From the NCBI RefSeq assembly GCF_026242055.1, contig NZ_JAPJDL010000004.1, positions 124,001-188,000 of the forward strand: 64,000 nt of DNA, written 5' to 3'. The DNA comes from Lentzea sp. NEAU-D7. Its GTDB lineage: Bacteria; Actinomycetota; Actinomycetes; Mycobacteriales; Pseudonocardiaceae. This document shows, one piece after another, positions 53,828 to 62,694 of the stretch; position 1 is the first letter of the stretch, and each line of letters begins with the position of its first letter. The notes beneath the pieces were generated by a model, which saw nothing but the letters and a program-made list of their open reading frames with translations, ran no database searches and was not told where the DNA came from. Both the position numbers and the translations under genes were made by a program.

Positions 53828-55248
53828 CACCACCACCGAGAGCGCTCATCGTCGTCCTCGCCCTCGCGGGAATCACGGTGTCGTTGCAGCAGACCTTCGT
53901 CATCCCCTTGCTCCCTCATCTGCCGGAACTGCTGCACACGACCTCCGGCAATGCCTCGTGGGCCGTGACGGCCACGCTGATCGCGGGGGCGGTGTCCATC
54001 CCGATCGCCGGCAGGCTCGCCGACACGCGGGGCAAACGACGCGTTCTGCTGTGGTGCCTCTCGTTGCTGGTCACGGGTTCCGCGGTGACGGCGCTCAGCA
54101 CCTCGGTGGGCTGGTTCGTCACCGGTCGCGCCCTGCAGGGCACGGCCGCGGGGGTGGTGTCACTGGGCATCAGCCTGCTGCGCGACCACCTGCCGCCGCG
54201 CCGGCTGGCCTCCGCGACGTCGGTGATGAGCACGTCCCTCGGCGTCGGGGCCTCGCTGGGAATCCCGCTGTCGGCGTTGCTCGCGCAGTACACCGACTGG
54301 CGGGTCCTGTTCTGGACCGCCGGTGGGCTGGCGGCCGCGGTGGGCGTCCTCGTCGTGCTCGTGGTGCCCCGTTCGCACCGGCCCCAGGGCGGCCGGTTCG
54401 ACCCGCTGGGCGCGTTGCTGCTGTCGGGCGCGCTGGTCTGCCTCTTCCTCGCCGTTTCCCGGGGAGGTGCCTGGGGGTGGGCCGGCGGTCTCATCCTCGG
54501 GTCGTCCGCGGTCGCGCTGCTGGTGCTGTTCGGCGCGTGGGAGCTGCACACCCCGCAGCCGCTGATCGACCTGCGGGTGAGCCGCCGGCCGCAGGTCCTG
54601 CTCACCAACACCGCTTCGCTGGTCTTCGGCTTCGCCATGCTGACCAACTCGTTGGTGTTCACCCAGCTCCTGCAGACGCCCGCGACGGCGGGGTACGGGT
54701 TCGGCGAGTCGATGCTCGTCGCCGGCCTCCTGCAGGCGCCAGGCGGAGTGTGCATGATCGCCACGTCGCCGGTGTCGGCCAGGATGACCGTCCACTTCGG
54801 ACCGAAGATCACGCTCATGGCCGGCGCCCTGGTCCTCGCGTGCAGCTACGGCTTCGCGGCGCTGTGGCACACCCAGCTCTGGCAATTGCTCGTGTGCACC
54901 GTGCTCGTCGGATCAGGCATCGGGCTGGCCTACGGGGCGATGCCGTCGCTGGTCATGGACGCGGTCCCCGTCGGCCAGACGGCGGCGGCCAACGGCCTGA
55001 ACAACCTCTGCCGGTCGCTGGGCACCTCCACCGCCGGTGCGGTGACCGGGCTGATCCTCACCGCCGGGACCACGACGGTGAGCGGGCGTGCCGTCCCCGA
55101 CCCGGCCGCGTTCACCACCGTCCTGCTGGCCGGTGCGGCGGCGGCGCTGCTCGCCCTGGTCGTCGCCGCCTTCATCCCGGCTCGTCCCCACGCCACGCGT
55201 GTCCGGGAAACAACGCCCGAAACCGCCGGGCGGGTCCTGGAGGCGTGA
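53824..55248 (+). CDS. MFS drug-resistance-type transporter (DHA2-like, 14 helices)
   Basis: 474-residue major facilitator of the EmrB/QacA-like branch. GAVSIPIAGRLADTRGKRRVLLWCL, GRALQGTAAGVVSLGISLLRDHLP, and motif C-like VGASLGIPLSALLAQYTDWRVLFW support an antiporter-type exporter. GTG 53824 overlaps the DUF3159 stop. Possibly exports the product of the P450 operon, with which it is roughly co-directional. Confidence 0.87.
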   Translation: MTPPPRALIVVLALAGITVSLQQTFVIPLLPHLPELLHTTSGNASWAVTATLIAGAVSIPIAGRLADTRGKRRVLLWCLSLLVTGSAVTALSTSVGWFVTGRALQGTAAGVVSLGISLLRDHLPPRRLASATSVMSTSLGVGASLGIPLSALLAQYTDWRVLFWTAGGLAAAVGVLVVLVVPRSHRPQGGRFDPLGALLLSGALVCLFLAVSRGGAWGWAGGLILGSSAVALLVLFGAWELHTPQPLIDLRVSRRPQVLLTNTASLVFGFAMLTNSLVFTQLLQTPATAGYGFGESMLVAGLLQAPGGVCMIATSPVSARMTVHFGPKITLMAGALVLACSYGFAALWHTQLWQLLVCTVLVGSGIGLAYGAMPSLVMDAVPVGQTAAANGLNNLCRSLGTSTAGAVTGLILTAGTTTVSGRAVPDPAAFTTVLLAGAAAALLALVVAAFIPARPHATRVRETTPETAGRVLEA

Positions 55249-55250
55249 GC

Positions 55251-55470
55251 TCAGGCGGCCCTGGCGCGCTCGACGAGAAGGTCGGCGAAGACGTCCGGCT
55301 TGTCGACCGGGGTGATGTGACCGCAGTCTTCAAGCAGGTGCCGACAGAGGCGGGCCGTTTGGCGGGATCTGATCGCGTGGTGTCGTGCGATGAGGTTCCG
55401 GTGCCACCGCAGCACGGTCTGGGCGCACCAGCAATCGGAGTCGACGAAGCGCCTCGATTGGGAATCGGTG
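55251..55470 (-). pseudogene. Chimeric remnant: alpha/beta hydrolase C-terminus joined to transposase fragment
   Basis: On the minus strand the last 29 codons read HLLEDCGHITPVDKPDVFAD..ERARAA stop, the C-terminal His-loop of an alpha/beta hydrolase. Directly upstream the frame becomes TVLRWHRNLIARHHAIRSRQ, typical of an IS3/IS481-type transposase N-terminal region, with RRLRLLVRP in another frame. Neither is complete. Confidence 0.6.
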
Positions 55471-55542
55471 CAGCAGCGCCGCTAGATCTAAAACTGACTG
55501 AGGTTGTTGACAGTCTGGGCTCCTGATGGCTAGGAGACCTGG

Positions 55543-56530
55543 ATGTCAGAGCGTGTGTGGAGCGAGAAGGATCTGGTCAGGCGGGCAGGCCGGCGCCTGG
55601 CCGTCCTGCGCCATGCCGAGGAGGTCAGTGGCAACGTGGCCGCGACCTGTCGCTACTACGGCATCAGCCGCAATGTGTTCTACCGCTGGAAACGCCGGTA
55701 CGAGGACGAGGGCTTGGAAGGGCTCAAGGACCGCTCCAGCGCTCCGCACCACAGCCCGGCGATGACCCATCCGGAAGTGGTCGGCAAGATCATCCACCTG
55801 CGGCAGCACTACCACTTCGGGCCCACGAAGATCGTGATGTACCTGCAGCGCTATCACGACATCACCATCAGCCAGTCCGGGGTGTGGCGGATCCTCAAGC
55901 GGCTGGGCCTCAACCGGCTCCCCGCCTCCCAGCGCTACAAGAGCCGCCAGAAACGCTGGAAGCGCTACGAGAAGCAGCGTCCAGGCCACCACGTCCAGAT
56001 CGACGTCAAGTTCATCGAACCCATCACCACCGCCACGGGTACACGCAAGCGCTTCTACCAGTACACCGCGATTGACGACTGCACCCGGCTGCGGATTCTG
56101 CGGATCTACCCGCGCTCGGATCAGAAGACTGCGATCCAGTTCCTGGACTACGTGCTGTCGCGACTGCCGTTCCAGGTCGAGAAGATCCAGACCGACAACG
56201 GGGCGGAGTTCCAGACCCAGTTCCACTGGCACGTCCTGGACCAGGGAATCGGGCGCATCTACATCCGCCCCGCCACCCCACGGCTCAACGGGAAAGTCGA
56301 GCGAAGCCACCGCATCGACGCCGAGGAGTTCTACCGCCAGCTCGACGGCGTGGTGATCGACGACGCCGGCGTCTTCAACGACAAGCTCAAGGAGTGGGGA
56401 GGACTACTACAACTACCACCGACCCCACGGCGGCCTCGGCGGCCAAACACCCTATGAGAGGCTGCTACAGAAGACTCAAGTCCAGCCTGTCACCGGCCAG
56501 CGTCAGTTGCACATGCAACGCGTTGGTCAC
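55543..56530 (+). pseudogene. IS481-type DDE transposase, one-base frameshift near the C-terminus
   Basis: HTH domains NVAATCRYYGISRNVFYRWKRRY and SQSGVWRILKRLGLNR, then the DDE core: Asp in HHVQIDVKFI, Asp in QTDNGAEF and Glu in LNGKVERSHRID. At the G4 run 56396-56399 the frame shifts; removing one G gives EWEDYYNYHRPHGGLGGQ and TPYERLLQ, the standard C-terminus. As written the protein ends at 56457 out of frame. No matching terminal inverted repeat found, so the element seems incomplete. Confidence 0.85.
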
Positions 56531-57010
56531 TCAGGCAGGCCAGTCGGCGCAGCATGGCCGGTCATCATGCCGCGTCATTCGACATCGCTGCGGGCCTTCG
56601 GCCGCACCCACGAGCACTTCGCTCCCTCACACTACGCACGGTTTCAACCTGCATGGATGGAGTTGTCGGCAGGCGCAGCGCCCGAGCTGAAGACCAGGTT
56701 CGAGGCTGGGATCTGTCCCGAGGCGGTTCCCCGCAGCGCGAACAGCCGCGCGCGTGCCGCCAGGCGGAACTAGGACGAGTTCTTCGGAGAAGAAAGCTTT
56801 CTGCTTCGAGCAGAGGAGTGAATCCGGCTCGGGGCCGCCCGCTACGGCGCAGAACGAGCCAGGCGCCGCATCGGATCACGTAGAACACGGCGGGCGGCAA
56901 GGACCACGACGGCCAACCGTGCCACCACCGGCTGCCTTGTCAATGGTGGAAGCTGCCAGGAGCGCCAGTAAGCCTGGTGGCGACGGTGGGGTCGTGTTGT
57001 TCTATTGCTT
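56531..57010. other. 480-bp region with no supported gene
   Basis: Lies between the transposase remnant and a convergent FAD oxidoreductase gene. The frames open here look composition-driven. No hairpin or repeat stands out. Confidence 0.5.
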
Positions 57011-58030
57011 TCAGTTCGCGCTTCTCGTGCTCGGTGAGTCCCGCCGCGCCCTCCTCTCGTCGAGTCCTCGGACTCTGGTCTGTGCACGCCTGACGTACGG
57101 CCGCACCACGCGTTCCCACCAGCTCAAGGCTTCAGCCCCGCAGGGGAAGATGTCCAAGGCGTCGCCGAGCAACTCGGCTGCGCCGATCGACAGTGAGAAG
57201 CCGTGATCGGCATAGGGTCCGAGATTCCAGACAGGGTCGCCGAGCAGCGCGATCTGGCGGTGGAACCACCCTCGGGTCCACCCACGGGAAAACGCTGTGC
57301 ACGCTATACCGTCCACATGCGACAGGAGCGATGGGACGAGCGCGCCGAGGTCGGCGAACTGCTGCGGCCAGTGGATCATCCCCGGCACGTCCTGCCAGGC
57401 GAACGAGACCGCGGAGTTGTTGTCGCGCAGCGGGTGCAGTCGCACGGATCTGCCGGTGAGGTCCATCGAGACCGCACACGACGAAGCCACGTCTATCCGT
57501 CGGGACACGGTCGACCAGCTCGGCGGCCGGGTGTCGGACGTGTCCGGGAACACCGCGTCCCCGACCTCCGTGCACGCCTCATCGGCACCCACGACGACGT
57601 CGAACCAGTCCGCGTCACCGTTGCCCGCGACAGCGGTGACACCACAATCGTCTGCGATGAGAACAGGTAGGTTCTCGCGCCGGCGGGGCGCCGCGTCACC
57701 GATCGTGTCGTCCAGCGCCGCGATCACGTCGTCCTCGTTCAGCACAGGATGACGTGGAGACGGCTTGGGGCGCACCGCGAGCGGAACCCCTGTCTCGTCG
57801 ACCTGCACGAGATCACACCGGGGTTGGCGTCGCTGTACGAGTGCGGGCAACAGGCCTAGCCGTCGCGCGGCGTCGAGGCCGAAGTCCGTGAGCGCGGTGG
57901 GGATTCCGACGGGGCGCGCCGGTGCCTCTGGTTCCAGCACGACCACTTCCCAGTCGCTGCGCAGCAGACGGTGCGTGATCGCGAGGCCGCCGACCCCCGT
58001 GCCTATGACGAGTGCTCTCCTGGTGGGCAT
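57011..58030 (-). CDS. FAD-dependent monooxygenase-like oxidoreductase
   Basis: 339-residue flavoprotein of the PHBH/aromatic hydroxylase fold. FAD-binding ALVIGTGVGGLAITHRLLRSDWEVVVLE at the N-terminus, the DG-type segment DWFDVVVGADEACTEV in the middle, and the second FAD motif LLGDPVWNLGPYADHGFSLSIGAAELLGDAL. It is shorter than usual (about 370-400) because the C-terminal helical part is reduced. ATG 58030. Adjacent to IS remnants. Substrate unknown. Confidence 0.78.
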   Translation of the reverse strand: MPTRRALVIGTGVGGLAITHRLLRSDWEVVVLEPEAPARPVGIPTALTDFGLDAARRLGLLPALVQRRQPRCDLVQVDETGVPLAVRPKPSPRHPVLNEDDVIAALDDTIGDAAPRRRENLPVLIADDCGVTAVAGNGDADWFDVVVGADEACTEVGDAVFPDTSDTRPPSWSTVSRRIDVASSCAVSMDLTGRSVRLHPLRDNNSAVSFAWQDVPGMIHWPQQFADLGALVPSLLSHVDGIACTAFSRGWTRGWFHRQIALLGDPVWNLGPYADHGFSLSIGAAELLGDALDIFPCGAEALSWWERVVRPYVRRAQTRVRGLDERRARRDSPSTRSAN

Positions 58031-58168
58031 GACTTTCCCTTCGAGCAGGACAATGTCAAGCCGACCAGACTTCCCGGCACACCGATCACCAGGATAGGTG
58101 TTCAGGTCCGCGTCGGAAAGGTGCGAAGGGGTCTCGAACGTCGAGCGGACTGGACACGATGCCCGGTT

Positions 58169-59323
58169 TCACGTCCTCAGGACCCGCGGGCGAAGCCAGT
58201 CGCCGGACCATCGGGTCAGCAGGGGCCCGATCGTGGCGAGGATGAGGACGTAGGCCGTCACCACCGGTCCGAGGCCAGGGCTGGATGCACCGGCGAGGCT
58301 CATGATCACGATGGAGAACTCGCCGCGGGCGATGAGGGCGGTGCCCGCGCGGAGGCGGCCTCGTGGGGCGATGCCGTCGCGACGCGCGGCATACCAGCCG
58401 GTCGTGACCTTGGTCAGGACGCCGGCCGCCGCCAGGCCGAGTGCGGCGGGCAGGACCGGCAGCAGGTCGGCCGGGCTGACGGCAAAGCCGATGGCGAGGA
58501 AGAACGCGGCGGCGAACAGGTCGCGCAGGGGAGCGAGCACGGCGCGTGCTCGTTCTGCGGTGGTGCCGGTGAGGGTGAGTCCGACGAGGAACGCGCCGAC
58601 GGCGGCGGAGACGGACACCAGTTCCGCGAGTGCGGCGACGACGAGCGTGCTGCCCAGCACGCGGAGCATGAGTTGTTCGTCGTCGGGGTGGGCGAGCCAG
58701 CGGTTGACGTGGTGGCCCCAGCGGTGCGAGACGGTGAAGGCCGCGGTGACGCTGCCGATGGCGATGAACACGCCGATGAGCGCCTGCCACCAGGTGCCTC
58801 CGGAGGCCAGTACGACGAGAACCGGTAGGTAGATCGCCATGGCGAAATCCTCCATGACGAGGATCGCCAGCACGGCGGGTGTCTCGCGGTTGCCGAGCCG
58901 CCGGAGGTCGCTGAGCAGACGGGAGATGATGCCCGACGAGGAGATCCAGGTGGCCCCCGCGAGCGCGAGGACGCCAGGCCAGGACAGACCGAGCAACCAG
59001 CCCGCGACGGCGCCTGGGGTCGCGTTGAGGACGAGGTCGACCACCGCGGACGGGATGTGGCGCCGCAGGCTGTGAGTGAGCTCGGCGGTGTTGAACTCCA
59101 GACCGAGGGTGAGCAGGAGCAGCACCACGCCGATGGAGGCGCCGACTTCGACGAAGTCGCCGGCGGCGGGGACGGGCGCGATGCCGCCGTTGCCGAGGGC
59201 GAGCCCGGCCAGCAGGTACAGGGGAACGGGGGAGAAGGACCACCGTCGTGCGGCCGCGCCCAGCACGCTGAGCCCGACGAGGATGACGCCGAGTTCCAGC
59301 AGCAGGGCCATGGACGGGTGCAC
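58169..59323 (-). CDS. K+/H+ (cation:proton) antiporter, KhtU/KefB-like CPA2
   Basis: 384-residue CPA2 antiporter with about 12 helices and no C-terminal TrkA-N domain. Motifs: GVVLLLLTLGLEFN (helix 3), SSSGIISRLLSDLRRL and VLVMEDFAMAIYLPVL (the conserved ED/D residue of helix 5), and LIARGEFSIVIMS. GTG 59323 (ATG in frame at 59311) lies 2 bp after the regulatory-subunit gene, giving a KhtT-KhtU-type pair. Confidence 0.87.
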   Translation of the reverse strand: MHPSMALLLELGVILVGLSVLGAAARRWSFSPVPLYLLAGLALGNGGIAPVPAAGDFVEVGASIGVVLLLLTLGLEFNTAELTHSLRRHIPSAVVDLVLNATPGAVAGWLLGLSWPGVLALAGATWISSSGIISRLLSDLRRLGNRETPAVLAILVMEDFAMAIYLPVLVVLASGGTWWQALIGVFIAIGSVTAAFTVSHRWGHHVNRWLAHPDDEQLMLRVLGSTLVVAALAELVSVSAAVGAFLVGLTLTGTTAERARAVLAPLRDLFAAAFFLAIGFAVSPADLLPVLPAALGLAAAGVLTKVTTGWYAARRDGIAPRGRLRAGTALIARGEFSIVIMSLAGASSPGLGPVVTAYVLILATIGPLLTRWSGDWLRPRVLRT

Positions 59324-59325
59324 GG

Positions 59326-59805
59326 TCAGTTCTCGATGATCTGTCGCACGCCGTTGATGCCCTCGTGGGTACCGATGACGACGAGGACGTCCCCGAACTT
59401 CAGCAATTCTTCGGGCGCGGGGGAGGCGATGACGGAGTCTCCGCGCACGATGGCCACGATGGAGGCCCCGGTGCGGGTGCGCGCCCGCGTGGTACCGAGC
59501 GGCTTGCCGGCATGTTCAGACGAGGCCGGCACCACGACCTGACCCGCGCTGAGACCGGGTACCTCCTTCGTGAGGTCGGCGAACCGTTCGGCGATGCGCG
59601 GTGCGCCGAGGATCTCGGCGACGGTGTCGGCTTCGGCGATGGTGAGGCGGAACAACGGCTGTGCCTCGTCGGGGTCGTCGGCTCCGTAGCGGAGGATCTC
59701 GAAGTTGCCCTCGCGGCGGGCGACGATGCCGATGTGGTCGCCGTCGGCGTTGGTGAACTCGTAGCGCAGTCCGACACCGGGCAGCAGAACCTCGTTGACG
59801 TCCAT
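59326..59805 (-). CDS. TrkA-C domain regulatory subunit of the antiporter (KhtT-like)
   Basis: 159-residue cytoplasmic protein. N-terminal MDVNEVLLPGVGLRYEFTNADGDHIGIV is KhtT-like; the C-terminal TrkA-C domain has TRARTRTGASIVAIVRGDSVIASPAPEELLKFGDVLVVIGTH. In Bacillus KhtT this domain binds cyclic-di-AMP and gates KhtU. ATG 59805 is supported by the KhtT-type N-terminus. Confidence 0.88.
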   Translation of the reverse strand: MDVNEVLLPGVGLRYEFTNADGDHIGIVARREGNFEILRYGADDPDEAQPLFRLTIAEADTVAEILGAPRIAERFADLTKEVPGLSAGQVVVPASSEHAGKPLGTTRARTRTGASIVAIVRGDSVIASPAPEELLKFGDVLVVIGTHEGINGVRQIIEN

Positions 59806-59812
59806 CTGGGCA

Positions 59813-60246
59813 TCATCGCAAGTGATGCCGCGTGGCACGAGCCGCACGGAACGTCCGGACCAACCCGCCGAAGAACAAGCCCAGTCCACAGACCAGGAAC
59901 AGCGCCGTCACGGTGCTGGCCCAGGCTGGATCGTTGGGCACGCCGGGCAGGGCGATGCGCTCGGGATCAGCCGGGTCGTAGATCACGGTGACGGCATCGC
60001 CTGGCCTGACCCGCGCTGGTCGAGTTGGACCGGTCCTTCACGCCCTACGCCTTCGGCTTCGGCCTCGTAGCGAACATCGGCTGTCCACGAGTTGCGGATT
60101 CCCTGGTGCACAGCAACCGCGACGCCATCGACGCGTGACCCGCGAGTTTCAAGGTCTGTGGCGCGGTCGTCGAGCAGGACAACGCCGATGGCGAAGAGGA
60201 CGAGCAGCACGAACCCCGTCACCACCAGAACCAACGCTCGCCGCAC
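59813..60246 (-). pseudogene. DUF3592-like membrane protein, one-base frameshift
   Basis: From GTG/ATG region at 60246: helix ALVLVVTGFVLLVLFAIGVVLL, then DGVAVAVHQGIRNSWTADVRYEA. Around 60013 one base is missing; restoring it gives RVRPGDAVTVIYDPADPERIAL and a second helix TVTALFLVCGLGLFFGGLV, ending RHHLR stop at 59813. Intact length would be 144 residues, the usual DUF3592 architecture. Confidence 0.7.
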
Positions 60247-60314
60247 GCCGCCCCCCCCCGGAATCGCTGCTGAATCAGCCTAATCTGAGCTCGGTGGTTG
60301 TAGACTCCACGACA

Positions 60315-60355
60315 GGTGTGCCGGGAAGCCTGGTCGGCGTGAGTAGAACGACGCC
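60315..60355 (+). ncRNA. Structured leader element, copy A
   Basis: GGTGTGCCGGGAAGCCTGG starts a stem CCGGG-AAG-CCTGG followed by TC and a second hairpin GGCGT...ACGCC (60336-60340 with 60351-60355). It ends 17 bp before the methyltransferase GTG, just ahead of GAGGAG. Copies B and C keep the structure. Candidate cis-regulatory RNA. Confidence 0.55.
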
Positions 60356-60372
60356 TACTCCGAGGAGACTTC

Positions 60373-61227
60373 GTGGACACCGCTGTCACTGGAACGGCTA
60401 ACGGCCCCATGGTCATCGCCGCCGTGGACCAGTTCGAGCAACGCCCCCTTGTGCGCGACGACCTCGCGGCTCGGATCCTGCCTGTGTCCGGCCGGCTGGC
60501 CGTGGCGGCAGCGCGCTGGCGGCCGGTGCGCAACGCGTTGTTCTCCGCAACGGAGAAGAAGATTCCCGGTCTGTGGGCGAGCATGTTGTGCCGCAAGCGC
60601 TATATCGATGATCGTCTGGACGCCACCAGTGCGCGCACGGCGGTTGTGCTCGGTGCGGGTTTCGACACCCGTGGCTGCGGAAGCTGGGACGGCAGTGTGT
60701 TCGAGGTCGACCTGCCGGCCAACATGAAGGTCAAGCACGACCGGCTGCTCAAGCTGTTCGGGTCAATGCCTCCGCGGCTGACCCTGGTGCCACTGGACTT
60801 CGAAGAGCAGAACCTCGCAAACGCCTTGGTGGAAAAAGGGTACCGGGACGACGAGCCGGTGTTCTTCGTCTGGGAGGCGGTCACCCAGTACCTGACGGAG
60901 AGCGCCGTGCGTGCGACCTTCGACTTCCTGGCGCATGCACCCGCTGGTAGTGAGCTGGTGTTCACCTTCCTGCGCAAGGACTTTCTCGATGGCACAGCCA
61001 TGTTCGGTGCGCAGGCAGGACACCGCGAGTTCGTGACGAAACGGCGCGTGTGGAAGTTCGGTCTGATGCCGGACGAGGTGGCGCCGTTCGTCGAACCCTA
61101 CGGGTGGAGGCAGGTGGAACAACTAGGCCCCCAGGAGTTCTCGAGCCGCTACGTGCACACGTCCGGCAGGAAAATGCCGGTGTCCGACATCGAACGCACC
61201 GTGTACTGCGTGAAGGGCGGTGCGTGA
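60373..61227 (+). CDS. Class I SAM-dependent methyltransferase (PPM/TcmP-like)
   Basis: 284-residue leucine carboxyl methyltransferase-superfamily enzyme. SAM motif TAVVLGAGFDTRGCG, then VFEVDLPANMKVKHDRL, LTLVPLDFEEQNLANAL and FFVWEAVTQYLTESAVRATFDFL. GTG 60373 after GAGGAG. Methylates an unknown hydroxyl or carboxyl group of a small molecule. Preceded by leader element A; a decayed paralogue lies at 62751. Confidence 0.85.
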   Translation: MDTAVTGTANGPMVIAAVDQFEQRPLVRDDLAARILPVSGRLAVAAARWRPVRNALFSATEKKIPGLWASMLCRKRYIDDRLDATSARTAVVLGAGFDTRGCGSWDGSVFEVDLPANMKVKHDRLLKLFGSMPPRLTLVPLDFEEQNLANALVEKGYRDDEPVFFVWEAVTQYLTESAVRATFDFLAHAPAGSELVFTFLRKDFLDGTAMFGAQAGHREFVTKRRVWKFGLMPDEVAPFVEPYGWRQVEQLGPQEFSSRYVHTSGRKMPVSDIERTVYCVKGGA

Positions 61228-61321
61228 ACGCCTTGTAGACGACGACCTGCGGCGATCGGCCGAGCGCCGTCGCCACGCTTCGCTGTTTGCTTCAAAATCG
61301 CTTTACAGCATCTTTGCACGC

Positions 61322-61378
61322 GGTGCGCCGGGAAGTCTGGTCGTCAACGCTCACCACGAACTCGTGATGAGCGTTGAC
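61322..61378 (+). ncRNA. Structured leader element, copy B
   Basis: GGTGCGCCGGGAAGTCTGG: stem CCGGG-AAG-TCTGG retained by wobble pairs, then a longer hairpin GTCAACGCTCA / TGAGCGTTGAC with an inner CACG/CGTG stem. Its loop sequence differs entirely from A and C, while pairing is kept. Lies 20 bp before a 26-residue membrane peptide gene. Confidence 0.6.
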
Positions 61379-61397
61379 GACGTGGACGGGGAGCGGC

Positions 61398-61478
61398 ATG
61401 GCGCTGGTTCGGGCGTTCGGTGTGGTGTTGCTGATCAGCGTCCTGCTGACCGGTCTCACCGTTCGCGCGAAACGATAG
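61398..61478 (+). CDS. 26-residue single-helix membrane peptide
   Basis: ATG 61398, TAG 61478, with GGGGAG 3-8 nt upstream. Peptide MALVRAFGVVLLISVLLTGL plus basic tail TVRAKR: one transmembrane helix of about 17 residues, like the KdpF-class of transporter-associated peptides. Preceded by leader element B and followed by a strong terminator, so it forms a complete separate unit. Confidence 0.6.
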   Translation: MALVRAFGVVLLISVLLTGLTVRAKR

Positions 61479-61508
61479 GGTCATCGTGAAATCTGATCCG
61501 GCTGTCGA

Positions 61509-61545
61509 GCCGCTACTGCGTGAGCGGTGGTCACGCAGTAGCGGC
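61509..61545 (+). terminator. Strong terminator after the 26-residue peptide gene
   Basis: 15-bp perfect inverted repeat GCCGCTACTGCGTGA / TCACGCAGTAGCGGC with a 7-nt loop, 30 bp past the stop codon. Confidence 0.8.
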
Positions 61546-61685
61546 ACATGACAGCAGTCTCGCTCGTGCTGCCCGCTGGGAATCGTCGCTCAGACGAAGC
61601 GCAGTGCAGGGCAAGGCCGATCGTTCGACGACGAAGACCGATGCCGAGTCCGGTCATCGCGCCGGCGGTGACCGGTCAGCACGAA

Positions 61686-61964
61686 CTACCGCTGTGGCGT
61701 ATACGACGGTGCGGTACGGCCTTCCGCCGGCACGCGGCGCGTTCCTTCGGTTTCGGGAGCGCGCAGGCTGATCAATCGATGTCGAGCAAGGTGGTGCAAC
61801 ATTTCGGCGAGTGCGTCGGGCACGATCTGTCCGTCCAGGTCCTGATGTGCGTCGAGTACCGTTCTCGAGACGACGGCCCTGGGCAGCACGCCGTTGAACT
61901 CGGTCGCCAGCCCGTTGAACACCTCCCGGACATCCTCGTTCGAGGGTTCGACCTGGACGGTCAT
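61686..61964 (-). CDS. Small three-helix-bundle protein (DUF3562-like)
   Basis: 92 residues starting MTVQVEPSNEDVREVFNGLATEF, followed by two more amphipathic helices (SRTVLDAHQDLDG..., VPDALAEMLHHLARHRLI) and a disordered tail. ATG 61964 has a strong GAGGAGGAAG site, which excludes the longer frame. It matches small actinobacterial three-helix-bundle dimerisation proteins; function unknown. Isolated, leftward. Confidence 0.7.
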   Translation of the reverse strand: MTVQVEPSNEDVREVFNGLATEFNGVLPRAVVSRTVLDAHQDLDGQIVPDALAEMLHHLARHRLISLRAPETEGTRRVPAEGRTAPSYTPQR

Positions 61965-62048
61965 CCCACTTCCTCCTCTGCGTCTCAGTGCTCCGTGGCT
62001 CGTATCTCGCACGCATCTGTCGCAAGTGGACTGATTATCGCTGCTCGC

Positions 62049-62246
62049 TCAGTGATCGTCGTCTCGCTGGTAGATCAGCCGCTTGCGGTCGCGATAGCGC
62101 AACGCGTATCCCGCGACCAGCAGGCCGATCGCCAAGACGACCAGAACCGCGCTGAGGGGACTTTCGTCGGTAGCTGTGGTCACCAGTATGGAGATCACGG
62201 CCAGCAGGACCAGGCTGGGCGCGATCCAGCGGAGTTTCTTCTCCAT
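62049..62246 (-). CDS. Small two-helix membrane protein
   Basis: 65 residues: MEKKLRWIAPSLVLLAVISILVTTA, a short loop, then SAVLVVLAIGLLVAGYALRY and a basic-acidic tail ending YQRDDDH. Two transmembrane helices with both ends inside. ATG 62246, GAGCG upstream. Function unknown. Confidence 0.65.
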   Translation of the reverse strand: MEKKLRWIAPSLVLLAVISILVTTATDESPLSAVLVVLAIGLLVAGYALRYRDRKRLIYQRDDDH

Positions 62247-62346
62247 GGCGCTCGCTCTTCGCTAGTTCGGCTGTCTCCCTCTTCCATCCTCGCTGGTGCG
62301 GTGGATCGAACACATGGCCTGACCGCGCAAGTACGGTGACCCTTTC

Positions 62347-62664
62347 TTGCCGGATCTCGGCAATCTCGCGGCTGATCACGCACCATGGGCGCGAGCGTCC
62401 CAAGTCGGCTTGACGCCGATCGATTTTCCAGGAAGAAGTGCGTTCGTCGTCAAGCTCACGGTGCGCGGTAGTTGCTCATCGAAAGGACCTCGAAGGTTGC
62501 GCGGTGCAGGCCTCCTGGAGACTGACGACAGTGATCGGCCGGGGCGGGAGTCCGAGTCCTGCCTCACCGAGAGAGAAGGCAGGCGGATCTGGGGCGACGA
62601 TCCGGCGGTCGCTGCGCTGCGAGAAGACGATCTCTTGCTCGTTCTGTGCGGCATGCCGGGCTGA
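62347..62664 (+). CDS. Uncertain 105-residue frame
   Basis: The last 25 residues (IWGDDPAVAALREDDLLLVLCG) resemble the end of a TrkA-C type domain, but the first half is not protein-like and no ribosome site is seen. The rest of 62247-62694 has no other candidate. May be the tail of a lost transporter subunit. Confidence 0.25.
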   Translation: MPDLGNLAADHAPWARASQVGLTPIDFPGRSAFVVKLTVRGSCSSKGPRRLRGAGLLETDDSDRPGRESESCLTEREGRRIWGDDPAVAALREDDLLLVLCGMPG

Positions 62665-62694
62665 ATCGGGTCGTGCGGCGGTAAGCTCTCCCCA

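Noticed and set aside
53838-53851. GAGAGCGCTCAT as a third CebR-like site
   Set aside because: It is inside the MFS coding region and matches the palindrome on one side only.
56507-56773. Separate gene after the transposase
   Set aside because: It is the restored transposase frame running on past the usual C-terminus.
60315-60355. Leader element as a cobalamin or SAM riboswitch
   Set aside because: It is too short and lacks the conserved B12-box and SAM-box cores; only the methyltransferase neighbour suggested SAM.
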